Positions 16,197 through 25,228 are shown, counted from the stretch's first letter. The stretch is DNA of 45,292 nucleotides from CAYLMG01 sp964464635 (GCA_964464635.1 CAYXGT010000010.1:1-45292), one strand, 5' to 3'. Numbers and translations are program-made. The notes: generated by a model not told the origin, from the letters alone.

Positions 16197-17066
16197 TTAT
16201 TTTGGATTAAGGCTGAGAGGTTTGTTGCCGGCGGGCAAGGTCAGGCTTTGCTGCCAGGCTTGCTCACCGGATGCTTCTCTGCTACTCGCAAAGCCGTATT
16301 CGATACCATCAACAATAAATTCAAATTGCGGGCCGTCACTGAAAATACTTTTGGGATACTCACCTGTAATCGTCGCATAATACCACCGCCAGGGGAATTT
16401 GTGGTCTTTGATGCCGCTGTCAAGAGTCGTTATATCCACATTATAGGCATTGGTAAGTGTCACCTCTGTGAAGCCAAAGGTGTAATCGCGGGTAAAATAA
16501 TGCTCGGCCCAGAAACTTTTGCCTTCGGCTGTTTTAATGTCACCGAGCTTACTTTCCTGCCAGCCCATAGGGATATAAGCATCGAGAAATGTAAGGTGCA
16601 AATCGGCTGTCGTATTCTCTGCGAGGATTTCTGCAGCTTTATTTATAACCCAGCAGCCGCAGGAATGGCCTATAAGGTGAATATGCCTGACGTTACCGAA
16701 CTTTTGTATAATCTCATCGGCCAGTTTCGGCCCGGCGGTATCTTTTGCGAACTTTGCAGCGTCGGTGGGATTGATTCTGTCGGCACCTTCAGGCCAGTCA
16801 AAATAGCCGCACAGCCACAAATCCGAATCAACTCTTTTTGCAATCTTCGCCGCCATATCCTCCGGCCAGTCGTTACCGCCCTTTTCTATCCAGCCGTGCA
16901 CAACAACGATAAGACCGTATTGGGAAGATTGGGCCGGTTTGAAATTATCCTGCCGGACAAAAAAGAGGCTGCCGGGAGCAGAATGGCCGCTGCATCTTAT
17001 AAGCAAAATAATCACAAGGGCAATAACCGGCGGTAAAGCAAAATATGTTTTTTTTGAAATATTCAT
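16197..17066 (-). CDS. Secreted or membrane-anchored alpha/beta hydrolase (lipase-like)
   Basis: 289 residues. One N-terminal hydrophobic helix (about 9-24) ends at RCSGHS, so it is membrane-anchored or exported. The hydrolase core has the oxyanion region VVVHGW (54-59), the nucleophile elbow GHSCG (133-137, S135) and a likely catalytic aspartate in FLDAY (near 162). This resembles lipase- or esterase-like enzymes with a GxSxG elbow; the substrate is unknown. It has flanking spacers and no operon partners. Confidence 0.8.
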   Translation of the reverse strand: MNISKKTYFALPPVIALVIILLIRCSGHSAPGSLFFVRQDNFKPAQSSQYGLIVVVHGWIEKGGNDWPEDMAAKIAKRVDSDLWLCGYFDWPEGADRINPTDAAKFAKDTAGPKLADEIIQKFGNVRHIHLIGHSCGCWVINKAAEILAENTTADLHLTFLDAYIPMGWQESKLGDIKTAEGKSFWAEHYFTRDYTFGFTEVTLTNAYNVDITTLDSGIKDHKFPWRWYYATITGEYPKSIFSDGPQFEFIVDGIEYGFASSREASGEQAWQQSLTLPAGNKPLSLNPK

Positions 17067-17218
17067 ACTATGAATAGTTCGCCTGTATATTGTTAATATA
17101 TAAATTATAAGCGGAAAAACTCTCCTGTCAAGTACTTCAACAGAGAATTATGCAAAACAAGCACAGGCGGTTCTGCTTTTGAAATGAATGCAGGCACAAA
17201 GAGATTGGGAGGAAAATA

Positions 17219-17247
17219 TTGACTTTTAAGCTTTCATTTAATATCAT
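17219..17247 (+). promoter_or_regulatory. Promoter of the Wzz-like gene
   Basis: TTGACT (17219-17224), a 17-bp spacer and TATCAT (17242-17247), each one base from consensus, lie about 50 bp before the ATG at 17296. Confidence 0.6.
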
Positions 17248-17295
17248 AAGAGGAAAATCAGACAAATCCACAAGCTTTTATAAGGAGACAGTACA

Positions 17296-18354
17296 ATGAG
17301 AAACGAGAAGATACGTTCTTTACTTATCTGTGCAGTATTTGTGACAATAATAACATCTAATAGCCTCACTTTCGCAATGGGTAGGCTATACACATCCAGG
17401 GCGACCATCAGAGTTTTACCCTACGCAGACAAAGACCCTTTGAAAGCCGAAACGCCGCCGATAGACGCAGAAGTACAAAAACGCTTTCAAAAAATGATAG
17501 CAAAACTTATAACACAACAAAGCGCTTTACGAACACTGCTGCAAAGAGACAGAATTCGTGAAACAGAATGGTTCAAGAACTTCTGTGAGACCGGATGGAC
17601 CTCACCAAGAGAGGTAAGTATTGAAATAGGGATACAAAATGCACTCAAAGACCTGAGTCAAAATCTTAAGGCAACCGCGGAAGCAGACAGCGACCTGATA
17701 ATTATCTCGATGACCTGCTCACGTAAAGAAGAGGCAGCGCTGATAGCAAATGAGGCTGCGGATTTGTTTATCAGGGAGCGTCGAGAACAGGAAGCAAGGA
17801 TTATCAGGGACAAGATAAGGGTTATTCGAGAAAGCAGGACAAGTCTTCATAACGATTTGTCAACCATTCAGAATAATCTTGACGCCCTCTATGTTAAAAG
17901 CGGTTTTACCGACCTCTCTGAAGAAAATTTTCCGCACCCAGCAAGGGTCAGACTTAACCGCCTGCAGAGAACTTATGACGACTGTATTCTGGAAATAGAA
18001 AAACTCAAAGCTGAAGTTCAGATTCTTAAAGAAGAGACGAGAAAAACCAGCGATAAAAAAGAGCTTCATAACGCAGAAAAAAAATTAATAATACAACAAA
18101 AACGACTCGAACAGCTTCATAGGATGCTCGATGAAGCTGAAGAAACGAAAAAGCAATTCGATTTAGCAAAAATTCAATACGAAGATTTGATAACACAAAG
18201 AGAAGAGAGAGAACAATTAATGCAAAAGGTCGTTTTACAAATTGAAAGATTAACGTTAATGATGACTGACCCGACAACAGCTAAAGTACAGATCGTTGGG
18301 GATGCCTCAATGCCGTTTGAGGCAGACAAACTACAAGAAATACCGGAAGGCTGA
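17296..18354 (+). CDS. Wzz/chain-length-determinant-like coiled-coil protein
   Basis: 352 residues. A signal-like N-terminus (residues about 8-28) precedes RLYTSRATIRVLP, which matches the start of the Wzz domain of polysaccharide chain-length regulators. A long alpha-helical coiled coil covers about 165-310, and the C-terminus ends VQIVGDASMP without the second membrane helix that Wzz proteins usually have. No tyrosine kinase domain is present. The protein may be periplasmic. AAGGAGA precedes the ATG by 7 nt. It stands alone between the hydrolase and the tRNA. Confidence 0.75.
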   Translation: MRNEKIRSLLICAVFVTIITSNSLTFAMGRLYTSRATIRVLPYADKDPLKAETPPIDAEVQKRFQKMIAKLITQQSALRTLLQRDRIRETEWFKNFCETGWTSPREVSIEIGIQNALKDLSQNLKATAEADSDLIIISMTCSRKEEAALIANEAADLFIRERREQEARIIRDKIRVIRESRTSLHNDLSTIQNNLDALYVKSGFTDLSEENFPHPARVRLNRLQRTYDDCILEIEKLKAEVQILKEETRKTSDKKELHNAEKKLIIQQKRLEQLHRMLDEAEETKKQFDLAKIQYEDLITQREEREQLMQKVVLQIERLTLMMTDPTTAKVQIVGDASMPFEADKLQEIPEG

Positions 18355-18375
18355 AAGAGGCGTTTTTTATTTCTC

Positions 18376-18404
18376 TTGAAATAGCATTTATGTATTTGTA
18401 AGAT
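18376..18404 (+). promoter_or_regulatory. Putative tRNA promoter
   Basis: TTGAAA (18376-18381) and TAAGAT (18399-18404) with a 17-bp spacer, about 60 bp before the tRNA-Arg gene. Confidence 0.4.
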
Positions 18405-18468
18405 TAGCTTATGTGCTGCGTTTTTTGACTTTTTATAAGTTCTTTTTGGTTCGGCTTTGTAAAGAGAA

Positions 18469-18542
<74 letters not shown>

Positions 18543-18563
18543 TTTTTTACAATTGCAGCGTAT

Positions 18564-18749
18564 TTATATTTTTGCCGGCCTGCAGAGATTCTTTTTGTCC
18601 TTAGCCACCCTGCCGCAATTCTTGCAGAAGTATTTACCGTCGCGAACAAGCGACTTGAATTCCTCTGTGCTCTGAGCCTGGTAACCAAGATTTGCGAGAT
18701 AGCATAAATGTATTTCGTGCCAGTCGTGAGGCATTTTCGGTTTTTTCAT
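18564..18749 (-). CDS. Small Cys-motif protein (possible zinc ribbon), copy 2
   Basis: 61 residues, MKKPKMPHDWHEIHLCYLAN at the start, then a C-terminal CKNCGR...LC set that could bind zinc. It differs from its neighbour at 20155-20340 by three conservative changes (F/Y, K/R, I/L). That pattern indicates selection on the protein. AAAGGA precedes the ATG. Function unknown; nucleic-acid or protein binding is possible. Confidence 0.78.
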   Translation of the reverse strand: MKKPKMPHDWHEIHLCYLANLGYQAQSTEEFKSLVRDGKYFCKNCGRVAKDKKNLCRPAKI

Positions 18750-18809
18750 AAAAGGTCCTTTCTAAAATAGCTGCATATCATCCTGCTTTTATACTACCAT
18801 AACACCAAT

Positions 18810-18912
18810 TCAAATGTTCGTTAGCAAATGTACGCAGGTCTTTATTCCGTTTATAAAGTTATCGATTCCGAATTTTTCGTTTACCGAGTGGGCCCCGTCT
18901 GAGTCAAGGCCA
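18810..18912 (-). pseudogene. 3' fragment of an M20 dipeptidase gene
   Basis: Encodes GLDSDGAHSVNEKFGIDNF... to the stop. It matches the last part of the full gene at 20402-21760, then loses similarity abruptly upstream. The reading frame continues into unrelated sequence with no sensible start, so it is a duplication relic. Confidence 0.8.
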
Positions 18913-19002
18913 ATATGCGGAATGGAAATGGTCGTCGAATAGTCCGCTTCGACAGTGCTGGTGAAACTCTTTTTATACCAGCCTCCGCGCATAAAGAAAA
19001 GA

Positions 19003-19029
19003 AAAAAAGCCCCGTAAAGGGGCTTTTTT
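19003..19029 (-). terminator. Terminator of the PEP-CTERM gene
   Basis: AAAAAAGCCCC, loop GTAAA, GGGGCTTTTTT: a symmetrical stem with flanking A and T runs, so it can work in both directions. It lies 45 bp after the PEP-CTERM stop codon. Confidence 0.85.
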
Positions 19030-19074
19030 GTTAGACTCACAATAAATCTTATTCGTAGATAGTAAAAAACCAGA

Positions 19075-19728
19075 CTATTTACGTTTTCTAAGCATAAACA
19101 GAGCACCCAGGCCCATCAGAGCCATCGTAGCCGGTTCCGGAACGACATCAACCGTGATTTCGTCGATTTGCGAAATGGCTGTCCCCGTATTCGTTATGAG
19201 GATACCGAGTGTACCACCGACCGATGCAGGAGTTGCTGCAATCCCAGTAGCGTCAGTGTACCAGACATCCTCCGACAACCAGCCGCTGCTAATGTCCTGT
19301 ACGTAGGTCCCGAATACATTGGCGGGATCGTCATAGAACAAGGAGGCCGTCCATTGACCATCACCGGTCCAATCCCACCTAGCGCCCAAATAGCTAATGG
19401 TAAATACATCATCTGCCTGGATGGTGTAGGTGCTCATCGTGTAGGCTGCGTCGCCGGAACTCATAAAGGCTGCATTCTGATTACCATAACCGCCAAGCCA
19501 CCAGCCGACATCTGCTGCCTCAACCCCTGTGTCGTTCAAAGGGCCGGCAGGATAGTTCGTCCATCCATCGATCTCCGGGGCATCGGGAGCGTCAAAGCCT
19601 TTAAACGGCCCGGGGGTAGTCACGCCATCAGAATCAAAATCGATGTTCACAAATGAATCGACGAGCCCGGCCTGCGCCGACACCGAAATGGCTGCAAACA
19701 GCATTAACATTACAAAAACTCTTCTCAT
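19075..19728 (-). CDS. PEP-CTERM sorting-domain protein
   Basis: 217 residues: a signal peptide (to about residue 20, SVSAQAG), a beta-rich secreted body with a Trp-rich region (YLGARWDWTGDGQWTASLF), and a C-terminal VPEPATMALMGLGAL anchor ending in MLRKRK (196-217). The PEP motif marks it for exosortase cleavage and likely export into the extracellular matrix. GAGGAG lies about 8 nt before the ATG. It sits between the two copies of the dipeptidase/Cys-motif duplication and has its own terminator, so it is an independent unit. Confidence 0.9.
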   Translation of the reverse strand: MRRVFVMLMLFAAISVSAQAGLVDSFVNIDFDSDGVTTPGPFKGFDAPDAPEIDGWTNYPAGPLNDTGVEAADVGWWLGGYGNQNAAFMSSGDAAYTMSTYTIQADDVFTISYLGARWDWTGDGQWTASLFYDDPANVFGTYVQDISSGWLSEDVWYTDATGIAATPASVGGTLGILITNTGTAISQIDEITVDVVPEPATMALMGLGALFMLRKRK

Positions 19729-20154
19729 CTTCCAACTCCTCTAAAAATAAACGTTACTATAAAAAATTCATACTAATCGCTTATTAGAGCATATCTGAGA
19801 GTGGTAATAGGTAGAAATGCAATCTGCCAAACATCACCCTCTCTTCTCTTTTTTAACCGGCAAAAATCTGCCGGAATCAATATTACTTTATCAAAACCTC
19901 TCCAATTAGTCAAGGAAAAAGTCTGATAATTTCTTAAATTTTAATAAAAATTTTAGCTGACATTTCCCGTTTAAATGGTTAAAAAACACGATTAACGCCT
20001 TAAAAATCGACCATTTTACAAAATAATCTTTAAAAGCCAAGAATTTTGAAATATTTACATTATTTTTGACAATTTAAGATCAACAGGGTATAGGGAAATG
20101 ACAGTTCGATAATCGTCTACCCAACCGTGTTCTTTCATAGCTGTTCGCACGTAT
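19729..20154. other. AT-rich spacer
   Basis: About 425 bp of AT-rich sequence upstream of the PEP-CTERM gene. TATAGT (about 19760 on the minus strand) could be its -10, but no matching -35 is visible. I see no gene; reading frames here are off-frame extensions of the Cys-motif gene. Confidence 0.4.
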
Positions 20155-20505
20155 TTATAGTTTTGCCGGCCTGCAGAGATTCTTTTTGTCTTTCGCCACC
20201 CTGCCGCAATTCCTGCAGTAGTATTTGCCGTCGCGAACGAGTGACTTGAATTCTTCTGTGCTCTGAGCCTGGTAACCAAGATTTGCGAGATAGCATAAAT
20301 GTATTTCATGCCAGTCGTGAGGCATTTTCGGTTTTTTCATAAAAGGTCCTTTCTAAAACAGGTGCATATTATCCTGCTTTTTATGCAACTATAATATCAA
20401 CTCAGATGCTCGAAAGCAGATGCACGCAGGTTTTTATTCCATTTATAAAGTTATCGATTTTGAATTTTTCGTTTACCGAATGAGCGCCGTCGGAGTCAAG
20501 GCCGA
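20150..20505. repeat. Duplicated block (copy 1, in its intact context)
   Basis: The source-like copy of 18555-18912. It covers the Cys-motif gene, the intergenic space with the shared AAAAGGTCCTTTCTAAAA, and the last 100 bp or so of the complete dipeptidase gene. Confidence 0.85.
20155..20340 (-). CDS. Small Cys-motif protein (possible zinc ribbon), copy 1
   Basis: 61 residues with CRNCGR...LCRP at the C-terminal end, and three histidines in the first 14 residues. It follows the M20 dipeptidase gene by about 60 bp on the same strand with a good AAAGGA site. Its near-identical copy lies at 18564-18749. The family is not one that I recognise. Confidence 0.78.
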   Translation of the reverse strand: MKKPKMPHDWHEIHLCYLANLGYQAQSTEEFKSLVRDGKYYCRNCGRVAKDKKNLCRPAKL

Positions 20506-21760
20506 AACCCATCAGGACAACGGGCCTGCCGAGCTGCTGAACAAAGGTATTGACGACGGGAATTGAGCCGCCGCAGCGTATATAGACGGGCTCAGCGCCA
20601 AAGCCGGCTTTTAAGGCGTCGATACCGGCTTTGAGCATCGGATTTTCGATATCGAAACGCACAGGCTCAGCGCCGGCGATAGGGCCGAGAATCTCAATGT
20701 CGGCATAATCGGGACAAAGGGATTTTAAGTGCGCGGCTGTGATGTCAAAAACCTTCTGCGGTTTCTGGTCGGGGACAAGCCTGATTGTAACTTTCGCAGA
20801 AGCACAGGCCGGTATAATGGTTTTCATACCCTCTGCGGAGTAGCCGCCATAGATACCGTTGATATCGAAGGTCGGCCTTGCCCAGAGCCGCTCGATAGTC
20901 GAAAAGGCAGGGTCGCCGAAAATCTTCTTAGCACCGATTTGTTTGGCAAGTGCATTGTCATCGAAATTGAGCTTTTTGAAATTTTCCCTCTCCCAACCCT
21001 CAAGCTCTCTTACATCGTCATAAAAGTTCGGGATTAAAACCTTGCCCTCAGGCGAAAAACATTTCGAGATTATGCCGGACAAGGCAAGGGCAGGATTGGC
21101 TGCCGCACCGCCGAAGACACCTGAATGCAAGTCGGCAGCAGCGGTTGTAACTTTTATTTCCAATGCAAGGATGCCCCTTAGGGCGTATGTTATAGCGGGC
21201 GTGTTTTCATCGTACATAGAGGTATCCGAGATTATTACAGCGTCTGCTTTAAGATCGTCTTTGTTGTCTTTGATGTAATCGGTGAGGTTATCGCCGCCGC
21301 ATTCCTCCTCGCCTTCGAACAGAAATATGAGATTGCACGGCAGCCTGCCGCGGGTCTTTTGCAGGGCCTCAACGGCCTTGAGGTGTGCGAAGAGCTGTCC
21401 TTTGTCATCGGTTGCGCCGCGGGCATAGATGAAGCCGTCACGAATTGTCGGCTCGAAAGGCTTGGTTTGCCATTTGTCTAAGGGGTCCGGCGGCTGAACG
21501 TCATAGTGGCCGTAAATAAGAAGTGTTTTATCCGACTCGCCTTTCGCCTCTGCGTAAACTATAGGATGGCCTGCAGTTTCAATAAGACGAGAATCAAGGC
21601 CCAGACTTTTTAAATGATTCACGAGCCATTGAGCACACCTGATTAAATCATCCTTGTACTTCGAATCGGCGCTGACCGATGGAATTTTCAAAAGCGTTTT
21701 GAGCTCATCAAGAAAACGATTCTTATTCTGTTCTATAAACTGAAGTGTTTTATCGTCCAT
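20402..21760 (-). CDS. M20 family metallo-dipeptidase
   Basis: 452 residues of the ArgE/DapE/CNDP-type dizinc peptidases. Zinc-binding and catalytic elements are present: H85/D87 in YGHYDVQP, D118 in GATDDKGQ, and the catalytic and ligand glutamates in EGEEECGG (149-156), with HSVNEKF near the C-terminus. It probably cleaves dipeptides in the cytoplasm. The gene is intact, while a fragment of its 3' end is duplicated at 18810-18912. Confidence 0.92.
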   Translation of the reverse strand: MDDKTLQFIEQNKNRFLDELKTLLKIPSVSADSKYKDDLIRCAQWLVNHLKSLGLDSRLIETAGHPIVYAEAKGESDKTLLIYGHYDVQPPDPLDKWQTKPFEPTIRDGFIYARGATDDKGQLFAHLKAVEALQKTRGRLPCNLIFLFEGEEECGGDNLTDYIKDNKDDLKADAVIISDTSMYDENTPAITYALRGILALEIKVTTAAADLHSGVFGGAAANPALALSGIISKCFSPEGKVLIPNFYDDVRELEGWERENFKKLNFDDNALAKQIGAKKIFGDPAFSTIERLWARPTFDINGIYGGYSAEGMKTIIPACASAKVTIRLVPDQKPQKVFDITAAHLKSLCPDYADIEILGPIAGAEPVRFDIENPMLKAGIDALKAGFGAEPVYIRCGGSIPVVNTFVQQLGRPVVLMGFGLDSDGAHSVNEKFKIDNFINGIKTCVHLLSSI

Positions 21761-21908
21761 AATTTTCCACCATAAAGAAATTTAAAAATTAAAACATATT
21801 CCAGCAAAAGTTTCATTAGCACATGCAGTTCAGTAATTGTACACGTATTGATTTCAATTTCAAGGATTTGTTCGCAAGATTCCAAAGCTCAGCGGACAAT
21901 TCTCGAGG

Positions 21909-23165
21909 TTATGCGACTTCGAGCAGGTCGGACCAGTCAGTAGTGAATCTCCTGGAGCGTCTTTTGAATTTTACCTGCCAGGACTGTTTAAGGCCCTCAG
22001 CCGCCCAGTGAACAGAGGAATCGAAACGGGTATTGATAAGGTCAACGGTGCGCATAAGCCGTTTCGATTTTTCCCTGTCGGCGGTGTCGAAAAGATTGTG
22101 CTGAATCTGGTTTTCAGATACGAGGCTGTGCAGAACAACGCCGCACTTCTTAAACAGGCACCCCTTTCGATAGAGCTTTTCAACACACAAACAGGCGGCA
22201 CGTATCAATTCTGCTGTATCGTTTGTTGCTACCTCGAAAGAGGCCGTTTGTGAGTTGAAGTATTTGTTTTTGATAAATCGGCTGGTAGTAACAAAGACCG
22301 AAATCAGGTTCGCGAACAGTTTTTCCTGCCTCAATTTTTCGCCGGCCCTTACGGCGAATGCAGCAGCAGCTTCTTTGAGCTTCTCGACGTCACCGACAGG
22401 CTCGCCGAAAGAACGGGAGACGACGAGCTGTCCTCTGGCCGGCGGATTCTCTTCGAGACTGTAGCAGACGTCGCCTCTTAGCTCATATACCATTCGCAGT
22501 CCGACGACGCCGAACTTTTTTTTAATCCAGTACGTGTCGGCGTTTTTCAAATCGAGGGCTGTCTTGATTTTCGCTCCTTTTAGTTTTATTGCGGTCCTTA
22601 TTCCGACGCCCCAGATGTGCTCAACGGCGATTGTCCCCAGCAGAGCATCGATGTCACCGGCATTAGTCAAATCGAAGACGCCGCCGGCAGCCAGCGATTT
22701 TTTCGCGATTCTGTTTGCGATTTTCGAGAGGGTCTTAGTGCGCGCTATACCGATTGAGACGGGCATTGCAGTCCATTTTTTGACGGTCGCCCTGATACGG
22801 CGGGCGCAATCCTGTGGATTTTGCGACAGGGCAGCCAGATTCAAAAAGGCCTCGTCAATCGAATAAATCTCAATCTCGGGCGTAAACGTCGAGAGGGTCT
22901 GCATTACGCGGTCGGACATATCGGCATAAAGGGTGTAGTTGGAAGAGAAGATTTGCACATTATTTTTTTCGAGTATGTCCGCTGCCTTAAAGGCTGGTAC
23001 GCCCATTGCGATACCGAGGGCCTTTGCCTCATCTGAGCGAGCGACGACGACGCCGTCATTGTTGGACAATACGACAACGGGGCGGCCTGCAAGCCGGGGA
23101 TTAAAGGCCCGCTCACAGGAGACATAAAAATTATTACAATCGACAAGTGCAAAAACCGGTTTCAT
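21909..23165 (-). CDS. umuC: Error-prone DNA polymerase V catalytic subunit, UmuC-type Y-family polymerase
   Basis: 418 residues, the usual UmuC length. Catalytic acidic residues are in ALVDCNNFYVSCE (D9) and in YSIDEAF (D104, E105). The helix-hairpin-helix region follows (GTIAVEHIWGVG), then the little-finger domain. It performs translesion synthesis with processed UmuD. It is the last gene of the lexA operon, about 90 bp after umuD, a larger gap than the others. No separate LexA-like palindrome is visible in that gap. Confidence 0.95.
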   Translation of the reverse strand: MKPVFALVDCNNFYVSCERAFNPRLAGRPVVVLSNNDGVVVARSDEAKALGIAMGVPAFKAADILEKNNVQIFSSNYTLYADMSDRVMQTLSTFTPEIEIYSIDEAFLNLAALSQNPQDCARRIRATVKKWTAMPVSIGIARTKTLSKIANRIAKKSLAAGGVFDLTNAGDIDALLGTIAVEHIWGVGIRTAIKLKGAKIKTALDLKNADTYWIKKKFGVVGLRMVYELRGDVCYSLEENPPARGQLVVSRSFGEPVGDVEKLKEAAAAFAVRAGEKLRQEKLFANLISVFVTTSRFIKNKYFNSQTASFEVATNDTAELIRAACLCVEKLYRKGCLFKKCGVVLHSLVSENQIQHNLFDTADREKSKRLMRTVDLINTRFDSSVHWAAEGLKQSWQVKFKRRSRRFTTDWSDLLEVA

Positions 23166-23256
23166 AAACGGGCCCCAATTGAAATTTCCCTTTAGTCCGC
23201 GGGTAACTAACCTGAGAACGATGAATTATAACCTTACTCGCGGGAATTTACTGCCC

Positions 23257-23688
23257 TTAAGGGTATAACTTATGCAGGACGGCGGTAACAACGCCCCAGA
23301 CCTCAAATTCCATATCCGCGGTAATCTGTGTGCTGCGGTAGTTTTCATTTTCAGCTTCCAGTATTATTTTGCCCGCCCCGATTCTTATTCTCTTGACGGT
23401 AAACTCACCGTTCACAACGGCGATTACGATTTTTTTATCTGCCGGCTCGATGCTCCTATCGACAACGAGGATGTCACCGCAGTGGATACCTGCGCCTGTC
23501 ATCGAGTCGCCGGCGGCCCTGACGAAAAACGTCGCAGGCGGATTTTTGACAAGGTAGCTGTTCAAATCGAGAGGCGACTGCTCGTAATCGGCGGCAGGCG
23601 ACGGAAAACCCGCGGGCACATCAGCGATAAATAAAGGCTGACAGTATTCTGCTGTGCGCACAGGCTGATAGATTTTGTCAACGCTCAT
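23257..23688 (-). CDS. umuD: UmuD, S24-family self-cleaving subunit of DNA polymerase V
   Basis: 143 residues from the ATG at 23688; a GTG two codons earlier is the alternative. A short N-terminal arm contains the cleavage pair A26-G27 (DVPAGF), followed by the Ser-Lys dyad S62 (GDSM) and K99 (GEFTVKR). RecA filament-induced self-cleavage makes UmuD', which partners with UmuC. It lies 21 bp after the DUF72 gene. Confidence 0.93.
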   Translation of the reverse strand: MSVDKIYQPVRTAEYCQPLFIADVPAGFPSPAADYEQSPLDLNSYLVKNPPATFFVRAAGDSMTGAGIHCGDILVVDRSIEPADKKIVIAVVNGEFTVKRIRIGAGKIILEAENENYRSTQITADMEFEVWGVVTAVLHKLYP

Positions 23689-23709
23689 TTCCACTGCACC
23701 ATTCTGCTG

Positions 23710-24570
23710 TTAAAACAAAGATTGTTTTATCGCGATTTTTTCGAGCCGCGGATACGTCCCCAAAAGTCCTTCGGGGACCTTTCGCTTGCGGCCTGTAACA
23801 AGAGATTTCAATTCGATAGCGTTCGCGAGCTCGGCACCTCTGTAATGGTTGTTGGCGATAACAACGAGATATTCGCAGGCCTTTGATAATTCATCGATTC
23901 TGCTCTTTATGCCGCTGAGCTCGGTTTCGTTGTAGTAATAATCGTAGGTCTGGTCTCTGCCGGCCTTGCTGAACCAGTTCTCGGCGTTCCTGCCGTGCAT
24001 CCTGAAATAGCCGCCCTTTCCAATGGTGCAATGCTGCAAATCGAATGAGTTGTAGGTCGTCGGGTAATCGAGATTGCAGACGGTAACGCCGAGCCGCTCG
24101 AGAAATTCAAGTGCGTCCGGCCTTTCCCAGGATTTATGCCTTACCTCTACCGCCAGATTGAAAGGCCCGGCAAAATTTTCAACGATGCCGGCAAGATGCT
24201 CACGGCTTTGCGGACTATCGTCGAAATCGTACCTGAACTGGACGAGCAGGTTTTTTAATTTTCCGGCATCGAGCATAGGCTCAAGACCTGTGTGAAACTG
24301 CCTGACCATTTCCGGCTCGATTTTACCCTCGTGTGTAAAGTCGCGGTGCAGCTTCGCGGTGAAGAAAAAATCCTTTCTCTTTGCGGTCTTGTCGAGCCAG
24401 GATTCGGTATTTTTCTCAAGGGGCGGTGCGTAGAACGTGCTGTTAATCTCTATGCAATCGACAAAGCCGCTCACGAATTCGAGCTTGTCAATCTTCGGGT
24501 CCGTATAGACAATCCCCTTCCAGTCGGGATACGACCAGCCTGCGATTCCAATATAAATTTCAGCAGTCAT
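23710..24570 (-). CDS. DUF72 family protein (YecE-like)
   Basis: 286 residues with the family's start (IYIGIAGWSYPDWKG), the central LVQFRYDFDD and AVEVRHKSW strands, and YYNETELSGIKSRIDELSK near the end. This is a TIM-barrel-like fold with no proven activity. Its place between lexA and umuD (12 and 21 bp gaps) ties it to the damage response here; nuclease or nucleic-acid-related activity is only a guess. Confidence 0.88.
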   Translation of the reverse strand: MTAEIYIGIAGWSYPDWKGIVYTDPKIDKLEFVSGFVDCIEINSTFYAPPLEKNTESWLDKTAKRKDFFFTAKLHRDFTHEGKIEPEMVRQFHTGLEPMLDAGKLKNLLVQFRYDFDDSPQSREHLAGIVENFAGPFNLAVEVRHKSWERPDALEFLERLGVTVCNLDYPTTYNSFDLQHCTIGKGGYFRMHGRNAENWFSKAGRDQTYDYYYNETELSGIKSRIDELSKACEYLVVIANNHYRGAELANAIELKSLVTGRKRKVPEGLLGTYPRLEKIAIKQSLF

Positions 24571-24582
24571 TTTACAGCCAAT

Positions 24583-25200
24583 TCAGCCAAGCAGTTTGAA
24601 ACGGCTTATTACCTTACCGATTATACGTGCATTTGTCTCGCTTCGTTTTATATACCTGGTTTTATATCCGGCGGTTTTGTTGGCAGGCTTCAGGGCTATC
24701 CGGTTTCTCCGGACAAATATTTTTTTGACCGTTGCCTCACCGTCGAGCATAACAACCGCAATTTGTCCGTCTTTAATTTCCACGGCGGGCTCGACCACGA
24801 CAAAATCGCCGTCCATAATACCCTCATCAACCATACTGTCACCGGCAACTTTCAGGATAAAGACGTTCTCGCCGCGTCCGAATACTCTTTCCGGCTGGAT
24901 ATAGCCTTCGATATTTTCCTCTGCGAGGCTCGGCCGACCCGCAGCAACACGTCCGACGATTGGTGTGCCTTCGATGTGCCGGATTTTTTTAATATACCGC
25001 TCAGAAAGTCTCAGTCCCCGGTGTCCGCCCGTGTCAGCGAGGTAGCCTTTTTTCTTCAGGTAGCGGACGAGCTGGTATGCGGCGTTCTGTGTCAGTCCGA
25101 AATGGCCGGCGATTTCCCTCTGGCTGGGCGGGCTGTTCTCCCGCAGCCTGTCCGCGATAAAATCGAGCACTCCTTTCTGTTTTTCGGTAAGTGGTTCCAT
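24583..25200 (-). CDS. lexA: LexA repressor
   Basis: 205 residues. A winged-helix DNA-binding domain (1-70) has recognition helix TQNAAYQLVRYLKKKG, then cleavage site A87-G88 (GRVAAGRP) and the Ser-Lys dyad S122 (GDSM) and K159 (EATVKK). The recognition helix differs from the E. coli TISR...LK pattern, in keeping with the unusual operator. It heads an operon with DUF72, umuD and umuC and is preceded by an 18-bp palindrome across its promoter, so it is autoregulated. Confidence 0.94.
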   Translation of the reverse strand: MEPLTEKQKGVLDFIADRLRENSPPSQREIAGHFGLTQNAAYQLVRYLKKKGYLADTGGHRGLRLSERYIKKIRHIEGTPIVGRVAAGRPSLAEENIEGYIQPERVFGRGENVFILKVAGDSMVDEGIMDGDFVVVEPAVEIKDGQIAVVMLDGEATVKKIFVRRNRIALKPANKTAGYKTRYIKRSETNARIIGKVISRFKLLG

Positions 25201-25228
25201 TAGTTACCAGCTCAAAAATTTCTGCCAT

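Larger units (their letters stand above)
18555..18912. repeat. Duplicated block: Cys-motif gene plus tail of the M20 dipeptidase gene (copy 2)
   Basis: About 350 bp that match 20150-20505 at roughly 90 percent, in the same order and orientation. The copy ends at the shared GAGTCAAGGCC, about 110 bp into the dipeptidase gene's 3' end, so only about 33 codons of dipeptidase coding sequence remain (GLDSDGAHSVNEKF through HLLTNI). The other end lies 13 bp past the tRNA-Arg gene. Confidence 0.85.

Noticed and set aside
18303..18323. GCCTCAA/TTGAGGC stem as a terminator of the Wzz-like gene
   Set aside because: It lies inside the coding sequence and is not followed by a T-run.
18810..19106. A 98-codon frame containing GLDSDGAHSVNEKF
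   Set aside because: Only the last 33 codons match a real protein (the dipeptidase tail); the rest runs through the terminator at 19003-19029 and unrelated spacer. Treated as a fragment.
20055..20309. An alternative frame over the Cys-motif gene
   Set aside because: It overlaps the Cys-motif gene on the same strand in another frame, has no ribosome-binding site and no family resemblance.
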